Notes: generated by a model not told the origin, from the sequence alone. Positions 1 through 9,451 are shown, counted from the stretch's first letter. The stretch is DNA of 38,975 nt from Cryomorphaceae bacterium (GCA_027490665.1 JAIXXP010000004.1:1-38975), one strand, 5' to 3'. Program-made: numbers and translations.

Positions 1-878
1 ACATCGACACCCGGTAAAAAATCAAAATGAGGCTGCATTGTGTTGGTTTGGTCTTTATAAACCTGGATTCGCGCCTCGCCATGATAATGCTTTAAGCTGC
101 TGTTTTCTTGCTGAAACCTGCTTAAATAGGTGATGTCATAAAATGCTTTTAAGTGTGTGAGTGCCGCTCCATCTTTTTTGGGGTCAAAAGCACATTGTAC
201 TTGAAAATCGATTTGTTGGAGGCTATCCGATTCAAACAGCGCTACAAAAGGCTGTTGGGCGCAGTGCTGACAATTCAAAAATACCTGCACGAGCTCTTGT
301 GAATGCGGGTCGAGCCAAGCCGTACCGCTAAAAGATGTGCCGTCAGCCTTTTTAGGAAAAAACTTGATTTCTAACAAGGTATCAGCATTGCTGGTCAGTA
401 CGGAGTCGGCCAACCAAAATCGAAAATATTTTTGCGGCCTCTTTCCGACATTAAAGGGAGAGTAAGGGAATAAAGGGTTGGGCTCACTCAAATTGAATTC
501 TAGCAGCGCATTGGCCGTGGCATGCGAGGTGAAATACCTGTTTTCGTAGGGGAACAACGCAAAGCGACCTGTTTTGAGCGTTGATTGGCGTGGTGCAAAG
601 GCGCCTTGCTTCAAGTGAAAATAGGCTTCCACGAGCTCGATTTGTTGGGTTTCTAAAAAACTCCGCAATTCGAAATATGCTTGAGCGCTATCTTTTGATG
701 TATTCTGTACTTCCATGGCGCGCAGCAAGAGTTGTGCTAAAGCAGCTTGATTGCCGTTATTGACAACTACTTCCGTGACTTCTTGCGTGCGACCTAGCGG
801 CTGACCTTCTTGTGCAAAAAGCTGACAAACAAATAAATGAAGCAAAGTCAAGCACCATATATACCTTCGGCTGAGCAT
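1..878 (-). CDS. Secreted DUF5686-like envelope protein, 3' end beyond window
   Basis: The frame is open from an ATG at 876-878 to the window edge (292 codons), so the C-terminus is missing. A signal peptide is visible at residues 1-22 (hydrophobic LTLLHLFVCQLFA, then Q). The mature part has a helical stretch ending in VEAYFHLKQGAF, then TLKTGRF, then a beta-rich stretch with LLEIKFFPKK and FSGTAWLDPHSQELVQV. This order resembles the N-terminal half of DUF5686-family outer-membrane proteins of Bacteroidota, where a phrase of the type F-x-P-K-(R/K) precedes F-x-G-x-x-(W/Y)-I-D. In that family a carboxypeptidase-regulatory domain often comes first and a beta-barrel comes last; I do not see the former here, and the barrel would lie outside the window. 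It is divergent from rluF with 54 bp between the start codons. The coding frame is secure; the family assignment is by eye. Confidence 0.6.
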   Translation of the reverse strand, partial: MLSRRYIWCLTLLHLFVCQLFAQEGQPLGRTQEVTEVVVNNGNQAALAQLLLRAMEVQNTSKDSAQAYFELRSFLETQQIELVEAYFHLKQGAFAPRQSTLKTGRFALFPYENRYFTSHATANALLEFNLSEPNPLFPYSPFNVGKRPQKYFRFWLADSVLTSNADTLLEIKFFPKKADGTSFSGTAWLDPHSQELVQVFLNCQHCAQQPFVALFESDSLQQIDFQVQCAFDPKKDGAALTHLKAFYDITYLSRFQQENSSLKHYHGEARIQVYKDQTNTMQPHFDFLPGVD

Positions 879-905
879 GCCGTTAAATTACAATTTTTTT
901 CTAAG

Positions 906-913
906 TACCTTTG
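906..913 (+). promoter_or_regulatory. -7 promoter box upstream of rluF
   Basis: TACCTTTG is a perfect match to the Bacteroidota -7 consensus TAnnTTTG. It lies 19 nt before the chosen rluF start at 933, which supports that start over an in-frame ATG at 837. No clear -33 TTG element is visible at the usual spacing. Confidence 0.5.
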
Positions 914-932
914 CCTACGAATCAAAACGGTT

Positions 933-1679
933 ATGGACCAAACAGAAGGCATCCGCATCAATAAATACCTCAGTGAAGTTGGCTATTGCTCTCGCCGAGC
1001 AGCTGACCAACTCATTGAACGCGGGAGGGTCATGATCAATGGACACGTTCCTGAGATGGGCACCAAAGTAATGCCCGGAGATGTCGTCACCGTAGACGAC
1101 GAACCCGTAGGCGCGCCGCAAGAAGATTTCATCTATATTGCTTTCAACAAACCCGTCGGAATTGTTTGTACCACAGATCACGTCCGTGAAAAAGACAACA
1201 TCATTGATTACATCAATCACCCAAAACGTATTTTTCCGATCGGAAGACTAGACAAACCCAGTGAAGGGCTCATCTTCCTGACCAACGACGGCGATATCGT
1301 CAATAAAATTTTGCGTGCGCGCAACAACCACGAAAAAGAATATTCGGTTACGGTGAATAAGCCAATCACCAAAGAATTCATTCAAAAAATGGGCAACGGC
1401 ATTCCTATTTTAGGAACACGCACACGCAAATGTGTCGTGAAACAAACAGGTAGCCATACCTTTACGATCATCCTGACCCAAGGCCTCAACCGTCAAATTC
1501 GCCGCATGTGTGAGTTTTTAGACTACCGCGTGAGCAAGCTCAAACGCGTGCGCATCATGAACATCAAACTCGACCTCCCCGTGGGCCAGTGGCGCTACCT
1601 CAACGAAGATGAAATCTTAGTGATCCAATCGATGGTGGCCGATAGCATTAAGGCTTTTGATGAAAATGGTTATGAATGA
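933..1679 (+). CDS. rluF: 23S rRNA pseudouridine synthase, RluF type
   Basis: 248 residues of the RsuA/RluB/RluE/RluF family, which isomerises specific uridines in rRNA; RluF acts on U2604 of 23S rRNA in E. coli. An S4 RNA-binding domain opens the protein (IRINKYLSEVGYCSRRAAD, then MINGHVPEMGTKV). The catalytic motif is GRLDKPSEGLIFLTNDGD, with the active-site Asp in GRLD. The downstream NHEKEYSVTV and GLNRQIRRMCE motifs are the RluF signature. The ATG at 933 was chosen because the S4 domain follows at once. An upstream in-frame ATG at 837 would add 32 unrelated residues that overlap the divergent gene. The protein is shorter than E. coli RluF (about 290 residues), mainly at the C-terminus. 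It converges on the LamG gene with 41 bp between them. Confidence 0.9.
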   Translation: MDQTEGIRINKYLSEVGYCSRRAADQLIERGRVMINGHVPEMGTKVMPGDVVTVDDEPVGAPQEDFIYIAFNKPVGIVCTTDHVREKDNIIDYINHPKRIFPIGRLDKPSEGLIFLTNDGDIVNKILRARNNHEKEYSVTVNKPITKEFIQKMGNGIPILGTRTRKCVVKQTGSHTFTIILTQGLNRQIRRMCEFLDYRVSKLKRVRIMNIKLDLPVGQWRYLNEDEILVIQSMVADSIKAFDENGYE

Positions 1680-1720
1680 GTTCAAATCTACTCCCCTCTT
1701 CAAATAACCATTCAGAAAGT

Positions 1721-2710
1721 TTATAACTTATTGATTTTTTGAACTGCCGTACCCTTTTCATTCCTGACTTGAAATAAATAGGTGCCTGCGGGTAAGTGCT
1801 CCAAATGAAGTTGCAGTTGTGTTTCATTGACAATTTGACCTTCTTGGTAAATTCTACCTTGTAAATCCATGATTTGAAAACTGTGCTCATGCTCAAAGGA
1901 GCTCATCAAATTGATATAAAGGGTATTGTTGAACGGATTCGGATATAATTGAACCCCATTAGTAAGGGACATTTCATCAAGTGCTAAGCTGTTATCGTTC
2001 TCACAGAGTTGACGAACTTCATCATAGTTTAAAGAACGATTCCACAAGACCATCTGATCCATTTTACCATTGAAATATGTACCCGATGTATTGACAGGAT
2101 TGCCAATATAACTACCAATTCTTGATTCTGCATTGGAATAGAGCATATTGGTGGCGCCTGTTCCTTGATAAGTTCCGTTTTGCAACTCGCAATCAATGTA
2201 AATTTGCATGTCAAAAGCGCCTTTAATAATGGCCACAATATGATGCCAATTGTTGGTACTGATGCCACTGTTGGTGTAAAACGAACGTCGATTACCCGGA
2301 CTTGCACTTCCTAAACCACCACTAATATGGGCTGAAACCTGCCCCGTATTGGGTGCAATATTCAAACAATAGCCGTAATAGTCGTTGAAAATGTTATCGC
2401 TGCGAAACACCTCATTTGAAGCCGACAATGACTGAACATTGACCCATACCGAAATAGTTATGGGTAAAGGAACTTTCACTGCATTGTCATTAAACACAAG
2501 ATATTGCTGATTTCCAAAGGCCAAACCATGGTTTGCAAACCCAGCACGGTCAGAAGCAAAGGAGGTGCCGAGTGGCGTTAGGTTGATTGCGCTAGGGCCT
2601 AGATCATTGTAGTTTTGATCAAAAGGAAACATGGCAATCAGGCCATTGCTGAGTTGTGCACCAGCAAAAGTGTATGAAACAACACCTATTAGTAAAGCTA
2701 AAATTCTCAT
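1721..2710 (-). CDS. LamG-like secreted protein with T9SS sorting domain
   Basis: 329 residues. A signal peptide ends near residue 19 (IGVVSYTFAGAQ). Residues 20-240 look like a LamG/concanavalin A-like lectin fold: LSNGLIAMFPFDQNYND, ITISVWVNVQSL, NNWHHIVAIIKG, MQIYIDCEL and FNGKMDQMVLWNRSLNYDEV are the usual landmarks. Residues 255-329 form a type A T9SS C-terminal sorting domain (VQLYPNPFNNTLYINL, FQIMDLQGRIYQEG, LPAGTYLFQVRNEKG, then K-rich end). The protein should cross the outer membrane through the type IX system and be released or anchored at the surface. The ligand cannot be read from sequence; carbohydrate or adhesive roles are typical of the fold. It lies 67 bp downstream of the M1 peptidase on the same strand, so it may be the last cistron of that run or have its own promoter; I see no perfect -7 box for it. 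Confidence 0.85.
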   Translation of the reverse strand: MRILALLIGVVSYTFAGAQLSNGLIAMFPFDQNYNDLGPSAINLTPLGTSFASDRAGFANHGLAFGNQQYLVFNDNAVKVPLPITISVWVNVQSLSASNEVFRSDNIFNDYYGYCLNIAPNTGQVSAHISGGLGSASPGNRRSFYTNSGISTNNWHHIVAIIKGAFDMQIYIDCELQNGTYQGTGATNMLYSNAESRIGSYIGNPVNTSGTYFNGKMDQMVLWNRSLNYDEVRQLCENDNSLALDEMSLTNGVQLYPNPFNNTLYINLMSSFEHEHSFQIMDLQGRIYQEGQIVNETQLQLHLEHLPAGTYLFQVRNEKGTAVQKINKL

Positions 2711-2777
2711 TTTAAAAGAATTAATTCAACAACTTTAACGTAAAAATAAGCAAAAGAGGTAGGCCAACGCTAAAGAT

Positions 2778-4361
2778 TTACTTAACTGGCTCAAACAACA
2801 ACTTCATATTCGGATCTAGCATCAGTTGTAGATTTGGGCCTAGCAAATCTTCAGGAATTTCAAATTGTTCTTTGCGCTTGCTCACGTTTAAAATCAGCAC
2901 TTCACTCGACTTCCCGTCTTTGGAGATGCTGATTTGTAGTGGAAAAACAAAAAGTTGGTCTTGTACCTGTGTAATTTCTATGAACTGCTTCCCTTTTTGT
3001 GTCAAGATGCGTGTTTTCAATTGCGGATGCCCGACTTGATACAACCATTGCTGGAAAAATGGCACCAAATCTTTGGGACTAAGGCTGTCCATGAGGCGCG
3101 AAAAATCTTGAGAAGTAGCGTTTTGGTATTTATAGGTCGTGTAAAATTGTTGTAAGCCCACTTTGAATATTGAATCGCCCATTTCGTGGCGAAGCATGTG
3201 CAAAACCCAAGCTCCTTTTTGATACGCATTGGCATTGAGGCGATCTAAAAGGCTTGGCGTGAGGGAATCGACAAGCGCCTGATGAAATCCGTTGTTGTAT
3301 AAATTAGCAACCCGGATGCGGTCACTTTGCAGCTGTTTATAAAAAGCTTTTTGACCTTCAGAGGTTTCAATGTACATATTGGTCAGGTATGTAGCGAAGC
3401 CCTCGCTCAGCCAGAGATGTTGCCAGTCTGCCTCACTGACCGCATTGCCAAACCACTGATGCGCTACCTCATGGGCAATGAGGTGAGTGCTGCGCAGATC
3501 GGCGTTCAAGGAATTTTCGTCGTAGAAGATACAGCCCGCGTTTTCCATGCCGCCGTAGCGCGTGGTAGATTGCACATGATTGAGTTCAGCAAATGGATAA
3601 GGCCCTACTAAAGTTTGATAGAATTCCAGAATCGTTGGCGCTACCTCAAAGGATGCTAGGGCCCTAATGCTGTCTTGCGGATACGCAAATCCTTGCATGG
3701 AAATTTCATTACTAGCTGCGTAGCGGCGACTTGCAAAATCGGCGATGCCAACAACAGCTACTTTTGTAGGAATGGGTTCATTGACGGAAAAATTCCAAAC
3801 CATTGAATTGCGCTCTTTTTCTGGTGTTTTAGACACTAGAATCCCGTTAGCTACTACTTCATACGTTTGCGGTGCTTCTACTATAAAAGTGTAGGTCGCT
3901 TTATTGGACGGATGGTCTTTGCAGGCATACCAATAATGCGCCCGATTGGGCCAGTTGTCAGCAAAGATGGTGGGTTCTTTGTATTTGTTCTCGCTGATAA
4001 TGAGGCCATCGCGGGGCTTGCCTTTGAGTTCAATTCCTAGGGTCAAGGTCTCGCCTTTCTGAAATACTTTGGAAAGTGAAATGAGCAGTTCTTCGGTATT
4101 TTGCTGCCAAATGAGTGCTTGATGGGGAGCGACTACTTTTTGAACTTTCATTCCCAAACCGTTATCAAGCGGACCTCCTAAATCGAGTTGCAATACCGAA
4201 CACGTATCGGTAAATTGGATATGAACAGATTGCGTCAACTCAATGAATTCAAAACCATGCGCAATGCGCATGTCCAATAGGTAATGGTCAATCAGATATT
4301 GCCTTTGGGCGCTGAGCCAAGTTGTGCAAAATAAGCAGCAGAAAAGTAGGGTTTTGTTCAT
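2778..4361 (-). CDS. Secreted M1-family metallopeptidase
   Basis: 527 residues with a signal peptide (1-18, ending WLSAQ). This is a gluzincin aminopeptidase of family M1. The substrate N-terminus-binding motif GGMENAG lies near residues 271-277. The zinc motif HEVAH is at 298-302 and the third ligand E321 falls 19 residues on, within LSEGFATYL. The protein stops soon after the catalytic and a short helical region, so the large C-terminal HEAT-like domain of long M1 enzymes is absent, as in many compact bacterial secreted M1 proteins. The likely site is the periplasm, cleaving N-terminal residues from peptides. The start overlaps the upstream Ppx/GppA gene by 4 nt (ATGA), implying translational coupling. 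The family call is firm; the substrate is unknown. Confidence 0.92.
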   Translation of the reverse strand: MNKTLLFCCLFCTTWLSAQRQYLIDHYLLDMRIAHGFEFIELTQSVHIQFTDTCSVLQLDLGGPLDNGLGMKVQKVVAPHQALIWQQNTEELLISLSKVFQKGETLTLGIELKGKPRDGLIISENKYKEPTIFADNWPNRAHYWYACKDHPSNKATYTFIVEAPQTYEVVANGILVSKTPEKERNSMVWNFSVNEPIPTKVAVVGIADFASRRYAASNEISMQGFAYPQDSIRALASFEVAPTILEFYQTLVGPYPFAELNHVQSTTRYGGMENAGCIFYDENSLNADLRSTHLIAHEVAHQWFGNAVSEADWQHLWLSEGFATYLTNMYIETSEGQKAFYKQLQSDRIRVANLYNNGFHQALVDSLTPSLLDRLNANAYQKGAWVLHMLRHEMGDSIFKVGLQQFYTTYKYQNATSQDFSRLMDSLSPKDLVPFFQQWLYQVGHPQLKTRILTQKGKQFIEITQVQDQLFVFPLQISISKDGKSSEVLILNVSKRKEQFEIPEDLLGPNLQLMLDPNMKLLFEPVK

Positions 4362-5245
4362 AGGGAACCGAATAAGACGCCTTCTTTCAAGGAATAGGGT
4401 GAAATATAAATCTGTTCAATGTTGGCCTGACGCAGTACCCAACGTGTTTTAATTGCGGCAAGTGGCGCCATCTTTTTTCGGATGGCGATGATATGCTGGT
4501 TTTGGTCGCGCTCCGCCTGGGTAGAGGCAATAATTTGTTCGAGCATGTGTTCGAATCTATTGCTATCTACCTCAATAGCATGGCTTTTCGAATCAAAAAT
4601 ACTTTCTTCCATTAACTCATAAAATGTTTCAAAACTCCCTGAAGAACCAATGAGCACGGTTGGTAATTGTTGCTTGAAAAAAAGAGCACAACGTTCGGCT
4701 AAATACGTTTCTACCTTTTCAATGTCTTGAAGACTCATGGGGTCTTGAAATTGAAAAAGCTGAAACAAGCGAGAAACACCAATATCAAATGAATGTGCCA
4801 CAAATGGACCCTGGTGGTCGGCGGCAATGAATTCGGTGGAGCCACCGCCGATGTCCATGATGAGTGCTGGATTTTCAAAATCGTGGGTCAGGCGCACGCC
4901 TTTATAGATCAATTCTGCTTCGCGTTGCCCGGTAATGATTTCAATTGTAAAATGGAGTTGATTTTGTACTTTATACAACAACTCTTGCGCATTGGTGGCG
5001 TCGCGCAAAGCAGAAGTACCAATTGCTTGAATTTCCTGAACTTGCCATGTATGGCAAAGCGCTTTAAAGCGATGTAGGGTGTCAAAAGCGCGCAACATTG
5101 CGGCTTCACTGATTCGGCCTTCGTTGATCCCACCCATTCCTAAGGCAACGCCTTCTTTGGTCTGAAAAAGGACTTCGCGTGTCAGGGTGTCGGCAATCAG
5201 CAGATTAAAGGTGTTGGTTCCGAGATCGATGACGGCCCTGCGCAT
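4358..5245 (-). CDS. Ppx/GppA-family phosphatase
   Basis: 295 residues of the ASKHA-fold Ppx/GppA family, which hydrolyses inorganic polyphosphate or pppGpp. Visible motifs are phosphate-1 DLGTNTFNLLIAD (7-19), IGTSALRDATN, the region of the catalytic Glu in GQREAELIYKG (about 106-116), phosphate-2 DIGGGSTEF (131-139) and IGSSGSFETFYELM. At about 300 residues it is the short form, with only the two N-terminal domains and no C-terminal HD-like domain. Polyphosphatase or pppGppase activity cannot be separated from sequence. It begins 2 nt after the ABC permease stop (5248-5250) and overlaps the M1 peptidase start by 4 nt, so it sits inside an operon. Confidence 0.9.
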   Translation of the reverse strand: MRRAVIDLGTNTFNLLIADTLTREVLFQTKEGVALGMGGINEGRISEAAMLRAFDTLHRFKALCHTWQVQEIQAIGTSALRDATNAQELLYKVQNQLHFTIEIITGQREAELIYKGVRLTHDFENPALIMDIGGGSTEFIAADHQGPFVAHSFDIGVSRLFQLFQFQDPMSLQDIEKVETYLAERCALFFKQQLPTVLIGSSGSFETFYELMEESIFDSKSHAIEVDSNRFEHMLEQIIASTQAERDQNQHIIAIRKKMAPLAAIKTRWVLRQANIEQIYISPYSLKEGVLFGSL

Positions 5246-5247
5246 TA

Positions 5248-6489
5248 CTAAAATTTAAGAATGTATTGTTTGTACCACCTACCCGCTAATTTCAGTAACA
5301 AAAGTGCGGCAGCCAATAAGATCAAAAGGCTGAGCATGGTGGTGGTATAGCCCACAACAGTTGCACCCTTCGCCAAGGTGATAAATGCAATAACCGGTGC
5401 ACTAAACGGTAAGTAAGTCAGAACTTCGGTTAGCGTGGTATTGGGGTAATAGATGGCGTAAATGCCTGCAAAAATGCCGAAAGCCACCATAAAAATCAAG
5501 GGAAGTAAAAACTGCTGACCATCGGCATCGGCGCTGCTCCGGGCACCTAAGACAGCGAATAGTGAACCATAAAACAAGAAACTAGCTGCAAAGAACAAGA
5601 AAAAATGCAGTAGTAAAAAAGGCAGGTTCAACTGCTCAAAAACCAATGAAGACAGCGGGTTGAGTCTTTGAGGGCCGGCCTCGCCCCAATTGCTTGGGTC
5701 GAATACATCTAGAAAAACCGTTTGCTGTAAAAACAAAAGCCCTAAACTCAAGACCACAGCCCAGCCGAGCAATTGCAAAAGCGCTACAAGTCCGATGCCT
5801 GTTATTTTACTGAGCATCAGTTGCTCTGGGCGCACGCTCGCAAGTAGGACTTCAACAATGCGGTTGCTTTTTTCACGGACCGTAGCCCTGAAGATGGTCA
5901 TGCCGTAGAGCCCAACAAAAAACAAAATAAAGGCGCCGAAGATAAAGCCAGCCCAAGCATTGGCCTCTTTGGACTCGTTTTTAGGGTCTTTAAGGTCGCG
6001 GAAATCAAAAACAAATCCTTGTTTGATTTGCCTGAAGGCTTCCTCCGTTAAAGTGGAATGTTGGGATGCGATGAGTTCTTCCATGCGTTTTTCAACTTGA
6101 AATTTGAGCTGCATACGAGCATCTAGGCCAAGTTGATCGCGGTAAAAAACAAAACATTTTTTATTATTGAGGACTTTTTCATTGAGCTCCAAAAGGACAT
6201 CGAATTCTTGATAAGCTTTGGCCTTATCGAATTCTTGCATCTCGAGGTAGTCGTCAATGAAATAGTAATGGATGTTTTTTTCTTCCTGAGCCATAAGGCG
6301 ATGCGCCATAATTTGCCCGGGGTCGGCAATGAGTACTTTGAGCTCTTGCTTGCCTTCATCGGCTGCTTTAAGGATAGCAACCAATAACAAAAGCAGGACA
6401 AGCGGCCCCAGTACAAGCATGTACCAAAATCCTTTTTGACCGAGTCTTTCTTGGATTTCGCGTTTGGTGAGGAGCAAAAACTTAGACAT
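5248..6489 (-). CDS. ABC-2 family exporter permease (NatB-like)
   Basis: 413 residues. One transmembrane segment lies near residues 21-42 (FWYMLVLGPLVLLLLLVAIL), followed by a soluble loop of about 130 residues, then a cluster of hydrophobic segments from about residue 178 to 405. This is the ABC2_membrane_3/NatB layout: N-terminal TM, large extracytoplasmic loop, then five or so TMs. ATVREKSNRIVEVLLASVRPEQLMLSK is cut here to its core RIVEVLLASVRPEQ, a typical phrase of the family. It overlaps its ATPase partner by 8 nt. The pair should export an unidentified small molecule or ion; NatAB exports Na+ in Bacillus, but nothing here identifies the substrate. Confidence 0.88.
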   Translation of the reverse strand: MSKFLLLTKREIQERLGQKGFWYMLVLGPLVLLLLLVAILKAADEGKQELKVLIADPGQIMAHRLMAQEEKNIHYYFIDDYLEMQEFDKAKAYQEFDVLLELNEKVLNNKKCFVFYRDQLGLDARMQLKFQVEKRMEELIASQHSTLTEEAFRQIKQGFVFDFRDLKDPKNESKEANAWAGFIFGAFILFFVGLYGMTIFRATVREKSNRIVEVLLASVRPEQLMLSKITGIGLVALLQLLGWAVVLSLGLLFLQQTVFLDVFDPSNWGEAGPQRLNPLSSLVFEQLNLPFLLLHFFLFFAASFLFYGSLFAVLGARSSADADGQQFLLPLIFMVAFGIFAGIYAIYYPNTTLTEVLTYLPFSAPVIAFITLAKGATVVGYTTTMLSLLILLAAALLLLKLAGRWYKQYILKF

Positions 6490-7408
6490 CTTGGGTTTCT
6501 TTTTGGGTAATCAGGTCGACAAAAACTTCTTGCATAGATGGCAGTAACAGCTCGAGGTGTTCTACTTCTACATGGGCCTGCAAACTGCGCATGAGGTCGT
6601 TCATGGTACTAGCACCGCGAATTTGCAAGGTGCATTCAAAAACACCCTCTGAGCGTTCTTTTTGTTCGAGCAAAGTGAAGTCGGTCCAGAGCGCATTAGC
6701 AAAACTGAGCATATTGCCTTTAAAGCGCACAAATATGCGGCCTTTTGCATATGCCTGACGCAATTGGAGCACGGCATCTTGAGCGAGTAATTTGCCCTGA
6801 TGCAACAGCGCTGCGTGGTCGCAAATTTCGTCGACACTTTTCATGTTGTGCGTCGACAAAATGATGGTGGTGCCCTTTTCTTTGAGCGCCTTGATTTCGT
6901 TCATGATGAGCTCCACATTGAGTGGGTCAAAACCAGATAAGGGTTCGTCGAGAATTAGCAACTGGGGTTGGTGCACAAGCGCGGCAATAAACTGCACTTT
7001 TTGCGCCATTCCTTTGGACAGCGTGGCAATGCGTTTGTTTTGCCAATCTTGGATTTCAAAATGCGCTAGCCAGTGGTCTACATGGTGGGCGGCATCTTGT
7101 TTGGTCAGGCCGCGGAGTTGGGCTAAAAACAACAAATGTGCGCGAACACCCATGCTTTTGTAAAGGCCGCGTTCTTCAGGTAAATAGCCAATTTGTTGCA
7201 AATGACTTGCCTGCAATAGTTGCCCATCAAAATAAATGCTACCTGCATCTGGGCTGAGCATTTGATTGAGCATGCGAATGAGCGTGGTTTTGCCCGCGCC
7301 GTTCGGACCTAAAAGACCAAAAATTTGACCTCTCGGGACTTCCAAAGAAATATTGTCTAGGACCAACTTGCGCTGATAGGACTTGCTGATTTGCGCTACT
7401 TTAATCAT
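6482..7408 (-). CDS. ABC exporter ATP-binding protein (NatA-like)
   Basis: 308 residues. A complete nucleotide-binding domain is present: Walker A GPNGAGKTT near residue 34, a Q-loop in IGYLPEERGLY, the signature LSKGMAQKVQ, Walker B LLILDEPLSGFDP and the switch His in ILSTHNMKSVDE. The signature reads LSKGM rather than LSGGQ, a change common in this subfamily. After about residue 215 comes a roughly 90-residue accessory domain like the DUF4162 tail found in NatA-type ATPases. It energises the permease encoded immediately downstream. The gene starts 25 bp after the CPBP protease gene on the same strand, so it probably belongs to the grpE-dnaJ transcript. Confidence 0.93.
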   Translation of the reverse strand: MIKVAQISKSYQRKLVLDNISLEVPRGQIFGLLGPNGAGKTTLIRMLNQMLSPDAGSIYFDGQLLQASHLQQIGYLPEERGLYKSMGVRAHLLFLAQLRGLTKQDAAHHVDHWLAHFEIQDWQNKRIATLSKGMAQKVQFIAALVHQPQLLILDEPLSGFDPLNVELIMNEIKALKEKGTTIILSTHNMKSVDEICDHAALLHQGKLLAQDAVLQLRQAYAKGRIFVRFKGNMLSFANALWTDFTLLEQKERSEGVFECTLQIRGASTMNDLMRSLQAHVEVEHLELLLPSMQEVFVDLITQKETQDV

Positions 7409-7433
7409 GATTTAAAGCTAAGAAAAATCTTGA

Positions 7434-8336
7434 CTAGCGCAACGTTCGGAGTGGTTTCCAGTTGAATTTTTTAGCTAAAACCAAGTAGAGCCCTGTAAAA
7501 ATAAAAAGGCCACTCCCTAAATGCAGTAGCAGCGAACCCGGAGGGCGCTGGTCTAGAAACAAGGCCTCGGTATGAAAAACCTGCCAAGAACTCGACACCA
7601 CAAGTACACCAAAGAGGTTATTGAAAACATGAAAAGCCAAAGCAAGCTCCAAACCGTCGTCTTGAACACTAATGAGGGCAAGGAAGATGCCCGCCATAAG
7701 GTAATAAAACAAAAGCCCATAACCCATTGCTGAGATTTCAGGATTGGAAATGTGCATAAAGGCAAAAAGCAAAGCGCTAATAAGGATACTCGCCACTGCG
7801 CTTTTGGTGCGCAAATACAGCCCCTGCATGGCGTAAACCCTAAAAACAAGTTCTTCTGCTGCGGCTTGTAAAGGTACCATGAGCAGGGCAACTAAAAGCA
7901 AAGGAAAAAAGTGGTCTGGGTTGAAATTCCAGGTCAGTTCTTTGGTTTGACCTAATAACGTTACTTCGGCAAGCGCAAAAAGAAAAAACAAAACGACTAA
8001 AATAGCGCCAAAGCCAAAAAAGCGCTTCCACCGAAAATGAGTAGTGGTGGTAAAAATAGTCAGGAATGGACGCTGATGTGCAAAACGCAGGTAAACGAGC
8101 ATACCAACAAACATCAAGACAAAAGGAAAAAGCACCCCCATAAGCAAGCGAAGGGTGCCATAGCTGGCAATAAATGCAGGATTTTCAGGATCAAAAACTA
8201 GCCCTGGGAAATTGAATTTGATATCGAGTAGCAAAGGAAGATTTCCTAGGATATAGAGAATGACCAGCAGCGCAAGCCCGCCTAGATACAGCCCAACAGA
8301 GGTGCGGCCCAGCTTCGCTAAGTCCAGGAATTTCAT
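7434..8336 (-). CDS. CPBP-family intramembrane metalloprotease
   Basis: 300 residues with about eight hydrophobic segments. All three CPBP (CAAX protease and bacteriocin-processing, ABI) motifs are present: E161-E162-x-x-x-R166 in [16 protein letters not shown]191-x-x-x-H195 in [10 protein letters not shown], and H236-x-x-x-N240 in HVFNNLFG. These form the metal-binding, catalytic site within the inner membrane in Rce1-type enzymes, so the protein is expected to be active. Its start overlaps the dnaJ stop by 4 nt (ATGA), so it is co-translated with the chaperone. The substrate is unknown. Its position between dnaJ and an ABC exporter suggests a role in membrane-protein quality control or peptide processing, which is inference. 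Confidence 0.9.
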   Translation of the reverse strand: MKFLDLAKLGRTSVGLYLGGLALLVILYILGNLPLLLDIKFNFPGLVFDPENPAFIASYGTLRLLMGVLFPFVLMFVGMLVYLRFAHQRPFLTIFTTTTHFRWKRFFGFGAILVVLFFLFALAEVTLLGQTKELTWNFNPDHFFPLLLVALLMVPLQAAAEELVFRVYAMQGLYLRTKSAVASILISALLFAFMHISNPEISAMGYGLLFYYLMAGIFLALISVQDDGLELALAFHVFNNLFGVLVVSSSWQVFHTEALFLDQRPPGSLLLHLGSGLFIFTGLYLVLAKKFNWKPLRTLR

Positions 8337-9451
8337 GAACTAAAGATGTCGCGCATGCGGCTAAAGAAGCTTTTGTCTTTTTGAGCCTTGTAGGGGTCGA
8401 AATTCTCAGAATCGCGGAGTTTTTCAAGGATTTCGCGTTCTTCTTTGCTGACAGTTGTTGGCGTATAGATGTGCAAATGGACGAATAAATCGCCGGTGCC
8501 GTAGCGTTGCACACTCGGCAAACCTTTGCCGCGCAAGCGGAGTACTTTGCCACTTTGTGTACCTGCGTCTACTTTGATCTTGACCTTACCACCTACCGTT
8601 GGCACTTCAATAGAAGCGCCTAGAACGGCATCGCTAAAGTTGACAAAAGCGTCGTAATGTAGGTTTTCACCTTCTCTGCGGAGGTCGTCGTGGGCAATTT
8701 CTTCGATGACTACAATGAGGTCGCCGGCAGCGCCATTGAAAGGCCCTGCATTTCCTTTGCCGCGCACACTTAGTTGCATGCCTTCTTCTACGCCTGCAGG
8801 AATGTCGATTTCAATGATTTCTTCTTGTCTTTTGAGGCCTTGCGCGTCGGCATCGGCTGGCTTGGACTCAACGGTCTTGCCTGCACCCTGACACACATGA
8901 CAAGCCGATTGGGTTTGCATGGCTCCTAAAAAGGTTTGTGCTACGCGGGTAATGCGGCCGGTGCCCTGACAAGTTGGACAATTTTTGTAGGTCACGCCTT
9001 CGGCTTGAACCAGTTTATTGACTTTGATTTTTTTCTTGACCCCGCCTGAAATTTCTTCGAGGGTGAGTTTCATTTTCACGCGTAAATTGGTGCCTTTTAC
9101 AACGCGTGAACCGCCTCGGCTGCCGCCAAAGCTGCCGCCACCAAAAGCACCTCCGAAGATGTCGCCAAATTGCGAGAAGATGTCGTCCATGTTCATGCCG
9201 CCACCGCCAAAACCACCAGCACCACCCATTCCGGCATGGCCAAAGCGGTCGTATTGTGCTTTTTTCTCGGCGTTGCTCAGGACTTCGTAGGCTTCTGCAG
9301 CTTCTTTGAATTTATCCTCGGCACTTGCGTCGTCTGGATTTTTGTCGGGGTGATATTTAAGCGCTAATTTGCGGTAGGCCTTCTTGATTTCAGACTCATC
9401 GGCGCTTTTAGAGACGCCTAGCACTTCGTAATAATCGCGTTTGTTACTCAT
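8333..9451 (-). CDS. dnaJ: Chaperone DnaJ with only two zinc-finger Cys motifs
   Basis: 372 residues, the Hsp40 partner of DnaK. The J domain (1-70) has HPD at 34-36. A Gly/Phe-rich linker spans about 75-115 and is followed by the class I substrate-binding region. Of the four CxxCxGxG motifs usual in class I DnaJ, only CPTCQGTG (158-165) and CHVCQGAG (184-191) are present. Their spacing of about 18 residues suggests they are motifs II and III, which together form zinc centre II; motifs I and IV are absent. I recall the same reduction in other Flavobacteriia, so it is probably a lineage trait, not decay. The C-terminal domain ([20 protein letters not shown] onward) is intact. It lies 7 bp after grpE and overlaps the CPBP gene. 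Confidence 0.95.
   Translation of the reverse strand: MSNKRDYYEVLGVSKSADESEIKKAYRKLALKYHPDKNPDDASAEDKFKEAAEAYEVLSNAEKKAQYDRFGHAGMGGAGGFGGGGMNMDDIFSQFGDIFGGAFGGGSFGGSRGGSRVVKGTNLRVKMKLTLEEISGGVKKKIKVNKLVQAEGVTYKNCPTCQGTGRITRVAQTFLGAMQTQSACHVCQGAGKTVESKPADADAQGLKRQEEIIEIDIPAGVEEGMQLSVRGKGNAGPFNGAAGDLIVVIEEIAHDDLRREGENLHYDAFVNFSDAVLGASIEVPTVGGKVKIKVDAGTQSGKVLRLRGKGLPSVQRYGTGDLFVHLHIYTPTTVSKEEREILEKLRDSENFDPYKAQKDKSFFSRMRDIFSS

Noticed and set aside
837-932. N-terminal extension of rluF from an ATG at 837
   Set aside because: The 32 extra residues are unlike the family, overlap the divergent gene, and lie upstream of the -7 box at 906-913.
1717-1740. Hairpin AAGT-TTATA-ACTT followed by T residues as a terminator
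   Set aside because: The stem is only 4 bp and AT-rich, and it overlaps the LamG stop codon; too weak to call.
9018-9290. Plus-strand Pro-rich open frame opposite dnaJ
   Set aside because: It is the complement of the Gly/Phe-rich linker of DnaJ (GGN codons read as CCN), with no independent support.
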